From contig BCAA01000009.1 in assembly GCA_001305115.1 (NCBI GenBank), positions 60,884-124,883 on the forward strand: a stretch of DNA of 64,000 nucleotides, written 5' to 3'. This DNA comes from Clostridia bacterium UC5.1-1E11. Its GTDB lineage: Bacteria > Bacillota > Clostridia > Oscillospirales > Acutalibacteraceae. A program made the translations under genes and the position numbers. This document shows positions 50,349 through 62,497 of this stretch, in pieces (the first letter of the stretch is position 1; every line of letters starts with the position of its first letter). The notes beneath the pieces are model-generated. The model made no database searches, had not been told where the DNA came from, and saw only the letters and a list, made by a program, of their open reading frames with translations.

Positions 50349-51185
50349 TCATTTATACGAAGAGTCCTGTTTCTGGCCTGAAGCCAAGACGGTTTCAGCC
50401 ATTCTCTGCACACTCGGTAACATCTCTTCCGCCCACGAGTATTCAAACAAATACTCTCCTGCAAAAGATGCTGCGGTTTGAAGATCTCCATCTACCAATC
50501 GAAAATAATCGCAGTCAAATCGCTCACAATTGATACCAATTTTTCCTCGAACGGATATAAGCGCTTCTCCCAGTCCGACTTTCTCCAATGCCTGTCGCAG
50601 GTACATACACGCTTTCCGATATTTTGCTTTGACCTTACTGTCGTACTGTTCTTCTTCCCACAGGGTCCCTATAATTGAATCCATATCCACCAGCGCCCCA
50701 TCCTGGCTCACCAAAAAAGCAAAAAGTTCCTTTGCCTTACTGCTTCGAAAGTCCACCGGCTTGTCATCAACAAACAAACCAAAACGTCCAAACGTGCGAA
50801 TAAAGGCCTTTTTCTTTTCAACAGGTCTCACGATTCGGCTCACTTTGTCAATCGCCTTTCTCACCGCTTTGGGCTCAAAGGGTTTCAAGATGTAACCATA
50901 AGCATCCTCATTGAAAGCATCTAATGCATACTGCTTATAACCCGTCACAAAAACGACGGCAATCCGATCGTTGATCGCATGCAGCCGATGAGCCAGATCC
51001 AGACCTCGAATCCCCGGCATCTCGATATCCAAAAATGCCAAATCGATTGGATGACTTTCTGCATACGCTAAAGCCTCCGCTGCATGCAAAAAACGTCCAA
51101 CAATCTGTACATCCTCAAATTGCTCGCAGGTATCTGCCAGTTCTTCCACTGCCAACGGTTCATCATCAACAATCATCGTCCTCAT
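50349..51185 (-). CDS. Response regulator, REC plus winged helix with BTAD-like domain
   Basis: A 278-residue regulator. The receiver (1-115) has Asp7/Asp8, phospho-acceptor Asp53 in FLDIEMPG, Thr and Lys of GYILKPF. The output (about 130-275) starts FIRTFGRFGLFVDDKPVDFR, a winged helix, followed by an alpha-helical BTAD-like repeat (YRKACMYLRQALEKVG), as in SARP regulators. The gene overlaps the end of the sensor kinase gene, so they form one operon and one pathway. Confidence 0.9.
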   Translation of the reverse strand: MRTMIVDDEPLAVEELADTCEQFEDVQIVGRFLHAAEALAYAESHPIDLAFLDIEMPGIRGLDLAHRLHAINDRIAVVFVTGYKQYALDAFNEDAYGYILKPFEPKAVRKAIDKVSRIVRPVEKKKAFIRTFGRFGLFVDDKPVDFRSSKAKELFAFLVSQDGALVDMDSIIGTLWEEEQYDSKVKAKYRKACMYLRQALEKVGLGEALISVRGKIGINCERFDCDYFRLVDGDLQTAASFAGEYLFEYSWAEEMLPSVQRMAETVLASGQKQDSSYK

Positions 51186-53079
51186 CAAAGAGCCGCGCCT
51201 CCTGTTCTGGTATTTGAATGACCTGCCTTGTCCCTTGATTCACCACACTTTGAATGTCCAGCTCCGCATTCAATAAGGTTTTCAAACGATAACGAAGGTT
51301 CTTAATCCCAATTCCACCAAAAGAAGGCGATTGTAGGTGTTCCATCTCAAATCCCACCCCATCGTCCAGAATTTCAATCCAGATAAAGCCATCCTTTTGA
51401 TAGGTAATCAGCGAAACGGTTCCCCCCTCTATTTTTTACAGATTCCATGCCGCACTGCATTTTCTACCAAGGGTTGGACTGTCAACGGCGGCACCATAAA
51501 ATTACTGCATCGAATATCCCAATGAACGTGCAAACGTTCGCCAAAACGCATTTGTTCAATATTTAGATAAGCGCGTATATTCTGTAATTCCTCTTCAAAT
51601 AAAATCGGTTCGGTACTTTCAATGGAATCCATGTTGCCGCGCAAATAGGTCGAAAAATCATAAACCGCCTTTTCTGCCTTTTCCGGTTCTTTTCGACAGA
51701 GCACCTTGATTGCCAGAAGCGCATTATAGAGAAAATGGGGCTGTATTTGATGCAAAGCAAGGTTGATCTGAGCCTTTTGCAACTCAACACGCATCTCGGC
51801 TACCTTTAATGCCTCATTTTGGATGGCGTTCAAACGTTTTCCATCCATATATTTGATCGCGATTGTTAAGCAGACTAACCCGATGGGAAATGCAAAGCTG
51901 TCGTCGATCAAAAAGAGCCCTGACAAAGCCATATCTCCCAGGAAACTTCCCACATACACACAGAGGCAACCAATATAATACGGGAAAAAATAAGGATTGG
52001 CGGAGCGGTCCTCCTGAAGAATTGGCACCACCATTACAGCGAAAAAGATCGGCGCTAATAGTAAATCGAATATCACCCACCACCAGGTAATGTGGAAAAT
52101 TAATCCAACACTGATCGTAATGAAATAATCTGTAAGAACCAACATAGATACGCAGAACACACGCCGCCTCCTTTTTCGGGCTGTTGACGCCCTGGGGGCG
52201 GCACAAATCAAAATCACCCAGGCTGCTGCGCCAAAGATGTGAAAAGGAAACAGCATATAATCAAACGGCACAGGAGACCACGAACACAGCGCGGAAAAGA
52301 TAGGTCCTCTGGAAAAACTCTTTATTAGAAATAATAGCATCAGAAGAAGGATGGATATAGAGTAGCCGCTTCGCGGCTTTAGAATGAGATCCATTGCATA
52401 GAAAATAATAAAAACAATCGCAATTCCCATTAGCAGAGAGCTAAAGATCATGTCCCGCTCTGCGTTTCGTTCATACGTAGAACGATCAATCAAAATAGGG
52501 GTCAAACACAATCCAGGATACACCCGGCTTGATACCTCGATCACCAATTCACATTCAGAAGAGCGCAAAGGAAGAGTGGTTTCTTCCTTTAAACTTGGAA
52601 AAACTTCAATATTCCGCAGATTTTTCAAAACAGTTCCGCTTCCAGAAAACGGTTCCCCATTTAAAAACACTCGGTAAGCCGATGGAAGATTTGGGACAAC
52701 CACTAACACATCTGCTTCGGGGGGACAGTTTATCATCCGCAACCGATAGCTGGCATATCCTTTTGAAGGCAAATAATGTCCATCTTGTTTTTGTTGTGTC
52801 CAATAGGATGGAACGGACATCAAACCATCGGGTTCCTCTCCCTCTAAATGATCGGTCACCAAAAGCTTCTGCCAAAAAACTCCCATTCGCCATCTAAAAA
52901 ATAGGTTCCCCTGTGTTAAAATCGACTCCGCGCAAGTCCACGGTGCTATTTTCGATATGGGGCACATCTTGTCCACGCGATAGTTCCAAGACATGGAAAA
53001 CAAACATCGCGCCGATGGTCAGAAAACACAGACAAGCTGTCCAGATAAACCTTCGATTTTCTCTTCGTAAAACTTTCAT
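51166..53079 (-). CDS. LytS-type sensor histidine kinase with 7TMR-DISM sensor, broken by three one-base deletions
   Basis: Begins MKVLRRENRRFIWTACLCFL at ATG 53079, an inner-membrane helix, then an extracytoplasmic DISM-type domain, six or seven membrane helices and a cytoplasmic kinase. The phospho-acceptor His is in IQPHFLYNALLAI, the N box in PLVENAVRHGI. Three breaks occur: two T6 runs (plus-strand A runs 52896-52901 and 52874-52879) that should be T7, restoring IFLDGEWEFFWQKLL, and an A6 run (51432-51437) that should be A7, restoring CKKIEGGTVSLITY and the G1/G2 boxes DDGVGFEME and GGIGIKNLRYRL. About 638 residues once joined. Partner of the adjacent response regulator. Confidence 0.87.
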
Positions 53080-53204
53080 GTGCGTGCCTCTTTTCAACGG
53101 GACCTCCCTATTTTTAGTCTAACGTAGTTTGTAAAGTTCAAAATTCTACTGAATAATCATTTCCAATAATTTCTTAAGAATTTTATTTTTTTATATCTCG
53201 TAGG

Positions 53205-53240
53205 TGCCTTGTTATTAAAAATAGTTTATGATATGCTAAA
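53205..53240 (+). promoter_or_regulatory. Candidate promoter of the OppA-like gene
   Basis: TTGTTA (about 53210), a 17-base spacer and TATGCT precede the lipoprotein gene. AT-rich surroundings; a by-eye match only. Confidence 0.5.
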
Positions 53241-53279
53241 AAATATACAAATTTGTGTTATTTATTTCAGGTGATATAT

Positions 53280-54875
53280 GTGAAAAAAACGAATTATTTT
53301 GCCGTACTTCTCTGTTTACTCTTGGGTTTAACCTCTTGTTCCTCTCCACAACCCCTTTCTGTGGACAATACACATCCCAAAGTTTTGCGATATGCGCTAT
53401 TACAAGAGCCAAGTACTTTAGACCCACAAAAGGTGGACGCCACTTCTGAAGCAACCATTGCGTACCACATTTATGAGGGATTGATGCGCACTTACGGAGA
53501 TCAGCTTCTTTATGGAATTGCAAAATCTTATGAAATCTCCACAGATGGATTGGTATATACCTTCCACCTGCGGGACGCATTTTATTGCGATGGAACACCC
53601 GTACGCGCACAGGATTTTGTCTATGCAATTCAACGTATGTTGGCAGATGAGAACTCAACCCGCCCCTTTATGGCATATCCTATCAAAAACGCGGCAGAGG
53701 TTCATAAAAAGGAACTCTCAGAGGAATATTTAGGAGTTCGCGCAATTGATGATGCAACATTACAATTTATTTTAGAAAATCCCACCCCTTATTTCCTACA
53801 ACTTTTGGCATTGCCAACGTTCAGTCCGATTCCTTCTGAAAAAGAGAGCTCTGAAATAGGCAAATACTCTCTTTCCAATGGACCATTCCGCCTAAAGGAG
53901 TGGAAGCAAAATGATTCTATCCTTTTGGAAAAGAATCCTTATTATTGGGATGCCGATAAGATTCAATTGGATCAAGTCGAGATCGTTATTTCCACTGACT
54001 TTAACAAGCTTTATCAGATGTTTCTCGATCAAAAACTGGACGTTATGCCTGTCGCTACCACCGACGTATCCCCAGATATGACCCCTTATATTCATTACTA
54101 CTTTAATGGTGCGAATGATTTTATTCGCTTAAATATGGACGGAAGCTGCCCCTTAAACAACAAAAATCTACGTTTAGCTCTCAACTATGCACTTAATCGG
54201 AACGACTACGTTGATTCTCTTGGTTCTGACGATGTAACTGCCAGCGCACGCTATGTTCTCCCTATTCTCCCCGGCGCTCACAAAACCTTTGGAGAAGAAT
54301 ACCCCTTGGAAGCATTTCCATTGAATGGAGATACACAAAAGGCACGAAATTATCTAAAAACGGCTCTACAAGAACTGGATCTTGAAAGAGCAGAGGATAT
54401 TCAATTGGAATTATTGGTTACAGACGATTATTGGTCCGTAACAGAAGCACAAATTATTGAAAAGCAGTTGGAAGAAACGCTCGGGATTCAAATTGATATC
54501 TTGTCTGTTCCCTACAACACACATATGAATTTGGATACCATTCATAAATTTGAAATGTCACTCTCCGGTTGGATTCCTGAATACGCGGACCCGGCAACCT
54601 ATCTGGAACTTTGGACATCGGATTCCTCCTATAACTGTGCCAGTTATTCGAGTGAAGAGTACGACGAATGTTTTCAAACGGCTAATCGCCAAATGGACCC
54701 GCAGAGCCGGATGAGTCTACTTGCACAAGCTGAAACGATCTTGTTAGAAGACGCCGCCTTGATACCTCTTCAAATACGCCAAAGCGCCTTACTAAAAAAT
54801 CCTAAATTAATCAACTTTGAAACTTATTATATCAATGCGGAATATGAGTATATTTATGCAGATTTTACTTCGTAA
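53280..54875 (+). CDS. ABC transporter substrate-binding lipoprotein, family 5 (OppA-like)
   Basis: A 531-residue lipoprotein from GTG 53280, with AGGTGA upstream. The signal ends with lipobox LTSC (Cys20). The family-5 signature is VLRYALLQEPSTLDPQKVDA, followed by the core GIAKSYEISTDGLVYTFHLR and PVRAQDFVYAIQRML. It should bind peptides at the membrane surface. No permease or ATPase genes are near, and it is divergent from the LytS-type two-component genes, so it may work with a distant permease or present peptide to the sensor. Confidence 0.93.
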   Translation: MKKTNYFAVLLCLLLGLTSCSSPQPLSVDNTHPKVLRYALLQEPSTLDPQKVDATSEATIAYHIYEGLMRTYGDQLLYGIAKSYEISTDGLVYTFHLRDAFYCDGTPVRAQDFVYAIQRMLADENSTRPFMAYPIKNAAEVHKKELSEEYLGVRAIDDATLQFILENPTPYFLQLLALPTFSPIPSEKESSEIGKYSLSNGPFRLKEWKQNDSILLEKNPYYWDADKIQLDQVEIVISTDFNKLYQMFLDQKLDVMPVATTDVSPDMTPYIHYYFNGANDFIRLNMDGSCPLNNKNLRLALNYALNRNDYVDSLGSDDVTASARYVLPILPGAHKTFGEEYPLEAFPLNGDTQKARNYLKTALQELDLERAEDIQLELLVTDDYWSVTEAQIIEKQLEETLGIQIDILSVPYNTHMNLDTIHKFEMSLSGWIPEYADPATYLELWTSDSSYNCASYSSEEYDECFQTANRQMDPQSRMSLLAQAETILLEDAALIPLQIRQSALLKNPKLINFETYYINAEYEYIYADFTS

Positions 54876-54892
54876 CCGGTCGTGAAAGAAAG

Positions 54893-54940
54893 AAGCGCCT
54901 TCTGCCTCAGGGCAATCCTGCGGCAGGAGGCGCTTTTTAC
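54893..54940 (+). terminator. Rho-independent terminator after the OppA-like gene
   Basis: AGCGCCTTCTGCC/GGCAGGAGGCGCT stem (one G-T style mismatch) followed by T5. Confidence 0.85.
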
Positions 54941-54960
54941 TTGCTATTCAACTTTTTTGG

Positions 54961-54999
54961 GATATTCTTCTGCGGGAAGTTCCCGCAGAAGAATTTTTC
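54961..54999. terminator. Second hairpin between the converging genes
   Basis: A perfect 15-bp stem ATTCTTCTGCGGGAA/TTCCCGCAGAAGAAT, T5 on the plus side; the giant minus-strand gene ends right behind it. Confidence 0.8.
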
Positions 55000-55007
55000 C
55001 AATACGT

Positions 55008-58000
55008 TTAACCAATGGTAATCGTGCAATGCTTCACTGCGGAATAGCCAGGCAAGGTCGTATAAACGCCTGTGCTCTGGCCCGGTGTGCCAACGGCCCA
55101 TACCCGGAAGTAATAGTCGTTTCCAATCTGAGTCACGAATTGAGTCTTCAGCACATTGCCATTGCCCACTGTAAAGCTCGGCATCAAATTATTTCCATTG
55201 ACTACGGTCATCTTGAAGCAGTATGCACTGCCACTCTTTACCGTAAAGTCAACCGTTGTGTCGGATACAACCTTCGGCTGTGCCGTTGCTGCTCCCGTTC
55301 CGACCGCTACAACCACTCCGTCAGACCCCATCGTATTGTTAGCGCTCGAAGAACTGCTGGAGCTACTGCTAGAACCGCCGCTGGACTTTCTAACCAGCTT
55401 ATCGATAGCATCTTTAATTGCCTTTACAGATGCGTCAATTGCCGCCTGATCTGCATCCGCTGGGAGTTGCTCTGCTGCCTTAACTGCTGTTTCCAAAACG
55501 TTCCAGCTGGCTGCCGTATATTTGCTCGAATCCAGGCTCTTTGCTTCATCCAGTGCAGCCTTCAGTTCTGTCCAGTCGGTCTGCTCTGCATTTTTAATGA
55601 TCTTTACGACTGCGCCACCAGTTGCCTTAATATCGATGGACATTGTCTGGCCCTTTGTAAGCGTTTTGGTTTCTGTGATGATTGCTTTATTGCTATCATC
55701 ATTTGTCGGATCATCGCTGTCACGGAAAATATATGCGGTATAAGTTGCACCATCCTCCAAGAAGTCCAGATCGAACTCTGCAATACGAGCTTCATTGCCC
55801 ATGATGCTTACATACCAATCGTCCCCTGTACGGCGTGCCATATTGACATAATGTCCCGGATCGCCGTCCAACAGAATGCTGTCATCCCAAGAGGTGGGCA
55901 GATTCTTAAAGAGATTCTCGTATGCTACATGTCCACGGTATACATCCGGCTTATCCGCCATCGTCTGAATTCCACATTCAAACATAATGGTCTGTGCAAC
56001 CAGGTGTGCCTGGGTAACCGACTTCATTCCAAAGGTATTGCCATAGGAAGCCATCGGAGTAAAGTCCGCAGCGCCTACTGCGAAGCGAGTAAACGGCAGC
56101 ATACAATCAAAGTATGCATCATTTACACAACTCTCGCCGCCCGAAATCGCCTCACGACAAATTGCGTTCGGATAGGTTCTTCTTTCACCGGTGGTCTTAC
56201 CGGCGCCATGGATGTTGATGAGCATATGATTTTCTGCGGCTTCCTTGGTCAGGATGTCCAGGAGCTGGATGATCTCCTGGCTCTGAGAATCAAAGAAGTC
56301 TGGCTTAATGCCTTTAATGCCCATCTCTGCCCATTCTTTGATGCGTTCGCGCTCTTCCGGTGTATCCAGATCGCGTTTGTTTGCCCAGACAATCAGGCCA
56401 ATGCCCTTACTTTCTGCGTAATCCAGAACTTCCTGCATCCAGTCATAGTAACCGTCATACAGGTCATTGCCGCGGTTGTATACACGCGGCTGCCAGCCTT
56501 CGTCCAAAAGCTGATACTTCCAGCCCATCTCTGCTGCAAAGTCAATATACTGCTTGTACAGCTTCGGTGCGGTCTCTTCCCATGTTGTGCCTTCCGGCAG
56601 ATTGTCATGGCGGAGATCGCCATTCAGCCAAGTCCAGTCGACCGGACTCGGTACGATCCAACTGGTATCTTCGATTACGCTGTCCGGACTCAACGTTTCT
56701 GCAAGGGTATTTTCTGCAATATCTGCCGGATCACCAATAACCATGAAACGCCACGGAGAGGTGAACGGCGCGGTCGTTACGACATCGCTGAACTGCTCCG
56801 GTGAGAACACGACGTCCAACATACCGGTGTCATGGCCAACAATCTGTCCGCCACTATACTGTGGAGTAAGCGCTGCTTCAGACAGCAGTGCCCAATCGCC
56901 ATTTGGCGTCTCATAGAGCAGCGGCATGCAATAACCGCCCTCCAGTTCTTCGATTTCCTTCTGATAATACCGCTCCTCGTTGGCCTTATCGAAGTCCATC
57001 GTCTGTGCAACGGAACCGTCCGGCATCAAGAAGCCTGTTGCTTCAGAAGAAATCGTCAACTCTTCGCCATCCTGGCCTTCGATTTCATACTGGAACGCCA
57101 TACCATCATCATAGGCACGGCTGATGATGCGATAGGTCACGCCATCCTTTTCAAAATTCAAAGTCAGTTCGGTGCCTATTGCATCCACATGACTCTTCTT
57201 CGCGCCGATCAAGTCATAAGAATCCTTGACGGTTTCTGTCTTAGAATCGACGAAGGTCAAACCGGTACGGAAATCGCCCAAGTTGGTGACCAAGCCAGTC
57301 GGGGAAGTTCCGATAACGGTATTTCCATTTCTCGAAGTTGTAAATACAACCGATCCATCATCGCGCAAGGTGAACAGAGTCTCAATATTTCCATCCGGAG
57401 ACACCACGGTCCAAGAGTTCTCATTTCCATTGCCAACAATGATATCCAAAGTCGAGGACTGTTTCACGCCGTCCAGTTCTACGGTGCATGTAATGGTTGC
57501 TGTACCGTCCGAAACAGCTACGATCTTTCCATCCTCTACCTTTGCAACGGATTCGTCGCTGCTGCTGTAGGTGATAATGGCATTTGTCAGATCCGCTTCG
57601 ATATTCTGCATACCGCCCCAGCCAACTTGACCGATGTAACCAGTCAGATTGATGGCAGAGCTTGCTCCCTTCTGAAGATGAGTTTCCTCTGCTTTGATGG
57701 TAACACGAGCCAAGTCTTTCTGAGCTTCCTTATCGCAATAGAGGCGAGCATCTGCCCATGTTGTGCTACTGCTGCCCTTTGCATACAAGGTCAAAATCTT
57801 GGTTCCTTCCGGAATCGCCACTTCCAAAGCACCATTGTCTGGCGAGATCTGATTTCCATCATAGGAAAGAGTCTTAGAGAGGATTTGTTCTCCATCTGCC
57901 AGCACAATAAATTCACAGCTCCCTGCGCCAGCCGGGAAGCAACCGATGGCTTTAAAGGTTTCTGCATGCAGGCCAGTGATGTCGAAGGTTACCTGAGACG

Positions 58001-61000
58001 GTGCAAAGGTACCAATACCCTTTTCGTAGATAACCGTTTGGCCATTTTCGTTCCAGGAAATCTCCGTCTGATTGACGGTCTGGTCCTTACGTACGAGGAA
58101 CCAGCTGTCCACTGCATTGAGCCACTCCAGATCGCTCAGATAAATGGCATCTGGATCAGCCTTATGAACATTCTCATTGACTTCCTGTTTCTCAACTACC
58201 CAAACACTGGACGGGGCCGTATCTTTTGCCAAGATTACCAATGTCCCACTTTCAGTCGCATCATTCTGCAAAGCGATATACAGAGGAGAACCCTCGGACG
58301 CCTTGTTCATCAAACGATACTGGCCATCTTGTTCTGCTGGAACGATCTTCCACCACTGCGCATCATTTTCTTCATCGATGTTGCCAAGAGTCAACGCCAC
58401 ACCTTCTGCGGCGTTGGAGTCCGTCGGCATCATAACGGTGGAACTGGCCGATTCCAACTGAATCATAAAGTATTCATTGTTACTGTCCGGAATGAGTCGC
58501 CAATATTGGGCCTCGCCATCGAAATCCCACCACAGATCGATAATTGCACCTGCACTGGAGTTGTTGCTGTTGGATTCGATGCAGCTGTCGTTCAAGACCG
58601 TCCGGAACTTATAGCTGGCTTCTGTATCCCATTCTGGTTCCTCAGGCTCTTCGCCCGGATGGAAATTGTCAGGTACGTCTGCCCATGCATCCGAAACGGC
58701 TTCTGTTTCCGGATAAATCTTTGCAAGGAAATTGTACATATCAACATCATATGCCTTGAGTTCTTCACGGGTATTCACCGGACCGCGAACGCCATCCCAA
58801 GAACCGTCGGCAGACTCAGACATGACATTGAACCAGATTGCCGTACATGTTGCAAAATACTCTTCCCGATTCGAAATCGCATAGCTGTTCGGCCAGAGAT
58901 TCTTTTGTTTGGCAGATGCATAAACTGCATCAAATTCCTCTTTCAACTCCGGAATGGAATCGACGCCAAGCAAATGCACGGAATGACCAAATTCATGTAC
59001 CAATACGGATTCATTTTCATAACCAGTATAATGGTCCGGCGAATCTTTTTGCAGGAGGCGGAGAACGTTTGCATCATAGATGCTGGCAACCGGGTTACCA
59101 ACCATCCCGCCGTATCCCTCTACATAGTACATATCGGGATCATAGGTTGCGCGATGCTCAGGAATGCTGTAAGCACTTTCGCCCTTACCATACACAGCCA
59201 ATTCCGCACCATTTTCAATCATTTTTTCCACAACATCGGAACGTGCAGAAAGCATCACATCCACAATATCCGCCGCAGCTTGCAGTGTGGATTTTTCCAC
59301 AGCGTCGCTGGACTTCACCGTGATCCCACAATCTGCCTTAACAGACTGTGTATAGAACGGAGCAGCGACAACAGCATAGACAGTCTCTGTATCAGCAGCT
59401 TCTCCCATTTCATTGGTTACAGAACCAACCACCTGAACGGTGATCTGTGCATCCTGTGCAGGAACTTCTTTCAGTTCCAAAGTGGTCATTTGATCGAAGT
59501 AGAGAGCTCCATTTCCTGCATTATATCCATAATCGTTGAGCGCTGCTTCTTGGCCATTGACCATGACTTTGAAGCTAGACTTTTCATCAGCACCAGTTAC
59601 ATCTTGATTCCAGTCCAGTTCAATTAGACGGTCTGTAATCCGCTTTGCCTCTGAAACAGCCGGAATCTCTTCTTCAACTTGGTCTCTTGGGACATAATGG
59701 ATCGCTGCACCGCCGGTCTCCGCCAGCGGGATTGTCAAGGTATCTTCTTTTGTAACAACCTTGATTTCTTCAACAATACTGCTGTCAACCGTCGCTTGGT
59801 CGACTACCAGATTGCTTCCATCCTGGTCATGACGGCCAAATTGATCGTATGCAGCAGGGCCTTCCGCCAGAACTTCCGGAGAATCCTTGTAAATATAGGC
59901 AACATATTCACCTTCACCCAAGAAGTCGAGTGAGAAGGTTGCGTCCAGCTTACCATCACAGATGATTCCCTGATACCAGTCGTCACCATTGCGGCGGGCC
60001 ATATTTACATAGTCGCCCGGATAACCATCGATCAGGATTCCTTCATCCCATTCAGATGGCATATTCTTAAAGTAATGCTCATATCCAGGATGTGCACGAT
60101 AGACATCGGGCTTGTCCGCCAAGCACTGCAAACCACATTCGTAGATCACCGGCAGCGCAGTCATATGTGCTACGGTAAAACGGCCAGGATTATGATTGGT
60201 CAAATTGTCATTTGCACCATACGATACCATAGGAGTGTAGTCCATCGGACCTACTGCGCCGCGAACAAACGGCAACGAGCAGTTATGATGGGCATCCATG
60301 ACGGCACCCCAAGTCTCGATATTATCAACCGCATAAGCCTCTGCACCACGAACAGCTTCACGGGCAATCGCATGCGGCCAAGTGCGGCGTTCACCAGTCG
60401 GTTTGCCGGCACCATGCACGTTGATCAGCATATGATTTTCAGCCGTTTCCGCCATCATTTTTTCGATGAGCTGAATCGTCTCCTGATCCTGGGAATCAAA
60501 GAAGTCTGGTTTAATGCCTTTGATGCCCATATCCGCCCACTCTTTAAAGAGCTTTTGCCGATAATCATCATCGGTCAAATTAGCCTTTCTTGCCCAAACA
60601 ATCAAGCCGACGCCTTTTTCTGCAGCATACTCAATCAAGTCGGGCATCCAATCATAATAACCTTCGTATTCATGTTCGCCAGCTGCTGTATTGCCGCGAG
60701 GCTGCCAGCCTTCATCCAAAAGCTGGTATTTCCAACCCATTTCAACGGCAAAATCAATATACTTTTTATAGTATTCCAAACCAGCAGTTTCAAAGGAAAC
60801 GCCATCTGGCAGCTGGTCGTGACGGAGATCACCATTCAACCAGGTCCAGTCCACTGTTCCCGCCTCAATCCAGCTGGTGTCCTCTACCTTGCTTGCAGGC
60901 GCCAAGGACTCTGCCAAAGTATTGTTGGTAATAGTCTGCAAGTCGCCAATAACGACATAGCGCCATGGGCTGGCGAACGGTAAAGTCGTTTCAACATCGT

Positions 61001-62497
61001 CTGTTTGCTCTGGGGTAAAGACAATGTTCAACAAGCCAGTGCCATCACCAGTCATCTGTGCGCCACAGTATGTACCGTTGAGATCGGCTTCATTTACCAA
61101 AGCAAAGACATCGTCTTCGGTCTCATAGAGCAATGGCATAGAATACTGATAATTAAGTTCTTTGATGGAGGCATGCTCAATTTCCACATCTTCATTGGAT
61201 TGGCTGTAGTTCATTGCCCAAGTATACGCACCATCTGGCAAACGGACACCTGTATGCTCTGAAGAGATCGACAGATCTGTGTTCTCATCTCCATCGATAC
61301 TGTAACGGAACGCAACGCCATCATCAAATACTTTCAAAATGATAGCATACGGTACGCCCGCTTTTTCAAACTGGAATGTCATCTGCTTATAAGGAGCATT
61401 GACATATTTTACCTTTGCTCCAATCAGTTCATACTCTTCTGTTCCGTTGCTCTCCTCTACATCTACAAACTCCAGACCGCTGCGGAAATCTCCCTCACTT
61501 GTAACGATTCCCATCGGAGATGCAGATACTACAACAGAATTATCACTTAACGCGGCATAAGATACGGCTCCATAAGCCTCATCATAAGCAATCAAAGCTG
61601 AAACATCTGTCTTTGGCGCTGTCAACTGATAAATAGCCCCATCCACCGGCTCGGTGCCTACGATGATCGGTGTATAACCTTCTACCTTTGTCCCGTCACT
61701 CAATGTGGCAGAAGCAACGATGGAAGCAACACCATTCGCTTTGGCCGTTACAGTGTATATACCTTCCGATGAAGTTACCTCTGCGACCTCTGGATTGCTA
61801 CTCTTTACTTCTGTAACTGCAATTTGTTCTTCGTACTCATCAAAAGCAGTTGCACTTACCGAAGTACTTTCATCAACATCCAAAAGCGTCTTTCCCGCAG
61901 ATACATTGACAACCGGATCTACTGGTTCCGGAGGGGCAACTTCAACCTTACTGACTTTCCAGTAGCTCGAAGCTGTTGTTCCATCGGAGAGAATAACAAG
62001 AGTTCCATCGTTCACCCCATCATTCTCCAGAGCGATATATGCTTCTGCACTTCCTTCAGAAGCTTTGTTTAACAGCATATACTCGCCATCTTGATCCGTA
62101 GGAACGATTTTCCACCACTGTGAATCGTCCGCATCATCAATGTTTCCAAGGGTTAATGCTGTACCTGCTACGGCATTTGATTCTTTGGGCATCAAAACCG
62201 TCGCATTGGTATTTTGGGCTGAATCCGATAGTATTCTGCCTCATCATCCGGAATCAACCTCCAGCACAATGCATCGCCCTCATAGTTCCACCATAGGTCG
62301 ACTTTTGCGCCGGGATTTGTGTCTCCAGAGTAAACTTCAATTCCTGCGTCTTTCAACACAGTAAGAAGCTTATACTCTGCGGAAGGATCCCACTCTCCCG
62401 CGGCTTCGCTCTTTGCCAATGCAGGCGTCCAAATGGTAAATACCATTGTGAATGCCAACACAAGCGACAGAAGCGATCGCCATGCTCTCTTCTTCAT
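55008..62497 (-). CDS. Giant secreted double-GH97 glycoside hydrolase with an inserted metalloprotease-like module
   Basis: About 2,496 residues once one missing base at 62212-62218 is restored (reading on from YYRIQ into NTNATVLMPKESN). Modules in order, approximate residues: signal peptide 1-29; ricin-type lectin 36-180; Ig-like 195-282; GH97 290-935; linker domain 950-1040; HExxH metalloprotease-like module 1050-1275 (HEFGHSVH at 1168, third-ligand candidate in NREEYFA); second ricin-type lectin 1290-1440; NPCBM-like 1445-1590; Big_2 Ig-like 1600-1690; second GH97 1697-2300; FIVAR helix 2305-2370; Ser run 2374-2385; C-terminal beta domain to 2496. Both GH97 copies keep the Asp in GIKPDFFDSQ (665 and 2067), the nucleophile of retaining alpha-galactosidase-type GH97. 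Exported; no LPXTG or SLH anchor seen. Monocistronic. Confidence 0.88.
61634..61634 (-). other. Start of first GH97 module (approximate)
   Basis: Marks the 5' border of the first GH97 module, which spans about 61634 down to 59693. The second copy spans about 57410 down to 55589. They share long runs such as SPVDWTWLNGDLRHD-like and GWKYQLLDEGWQPR, so they arose by duplication within the gene. Confidence 0.6.

Noticed and set aside
54882..59627. Two long plus-strand frames (640 and 931 codons) opposite the giant GH97 gene
   Set aside because: They are shadows of the minus-strand gene caused by its codon pattern; they have no family motifs and match no sensible start.
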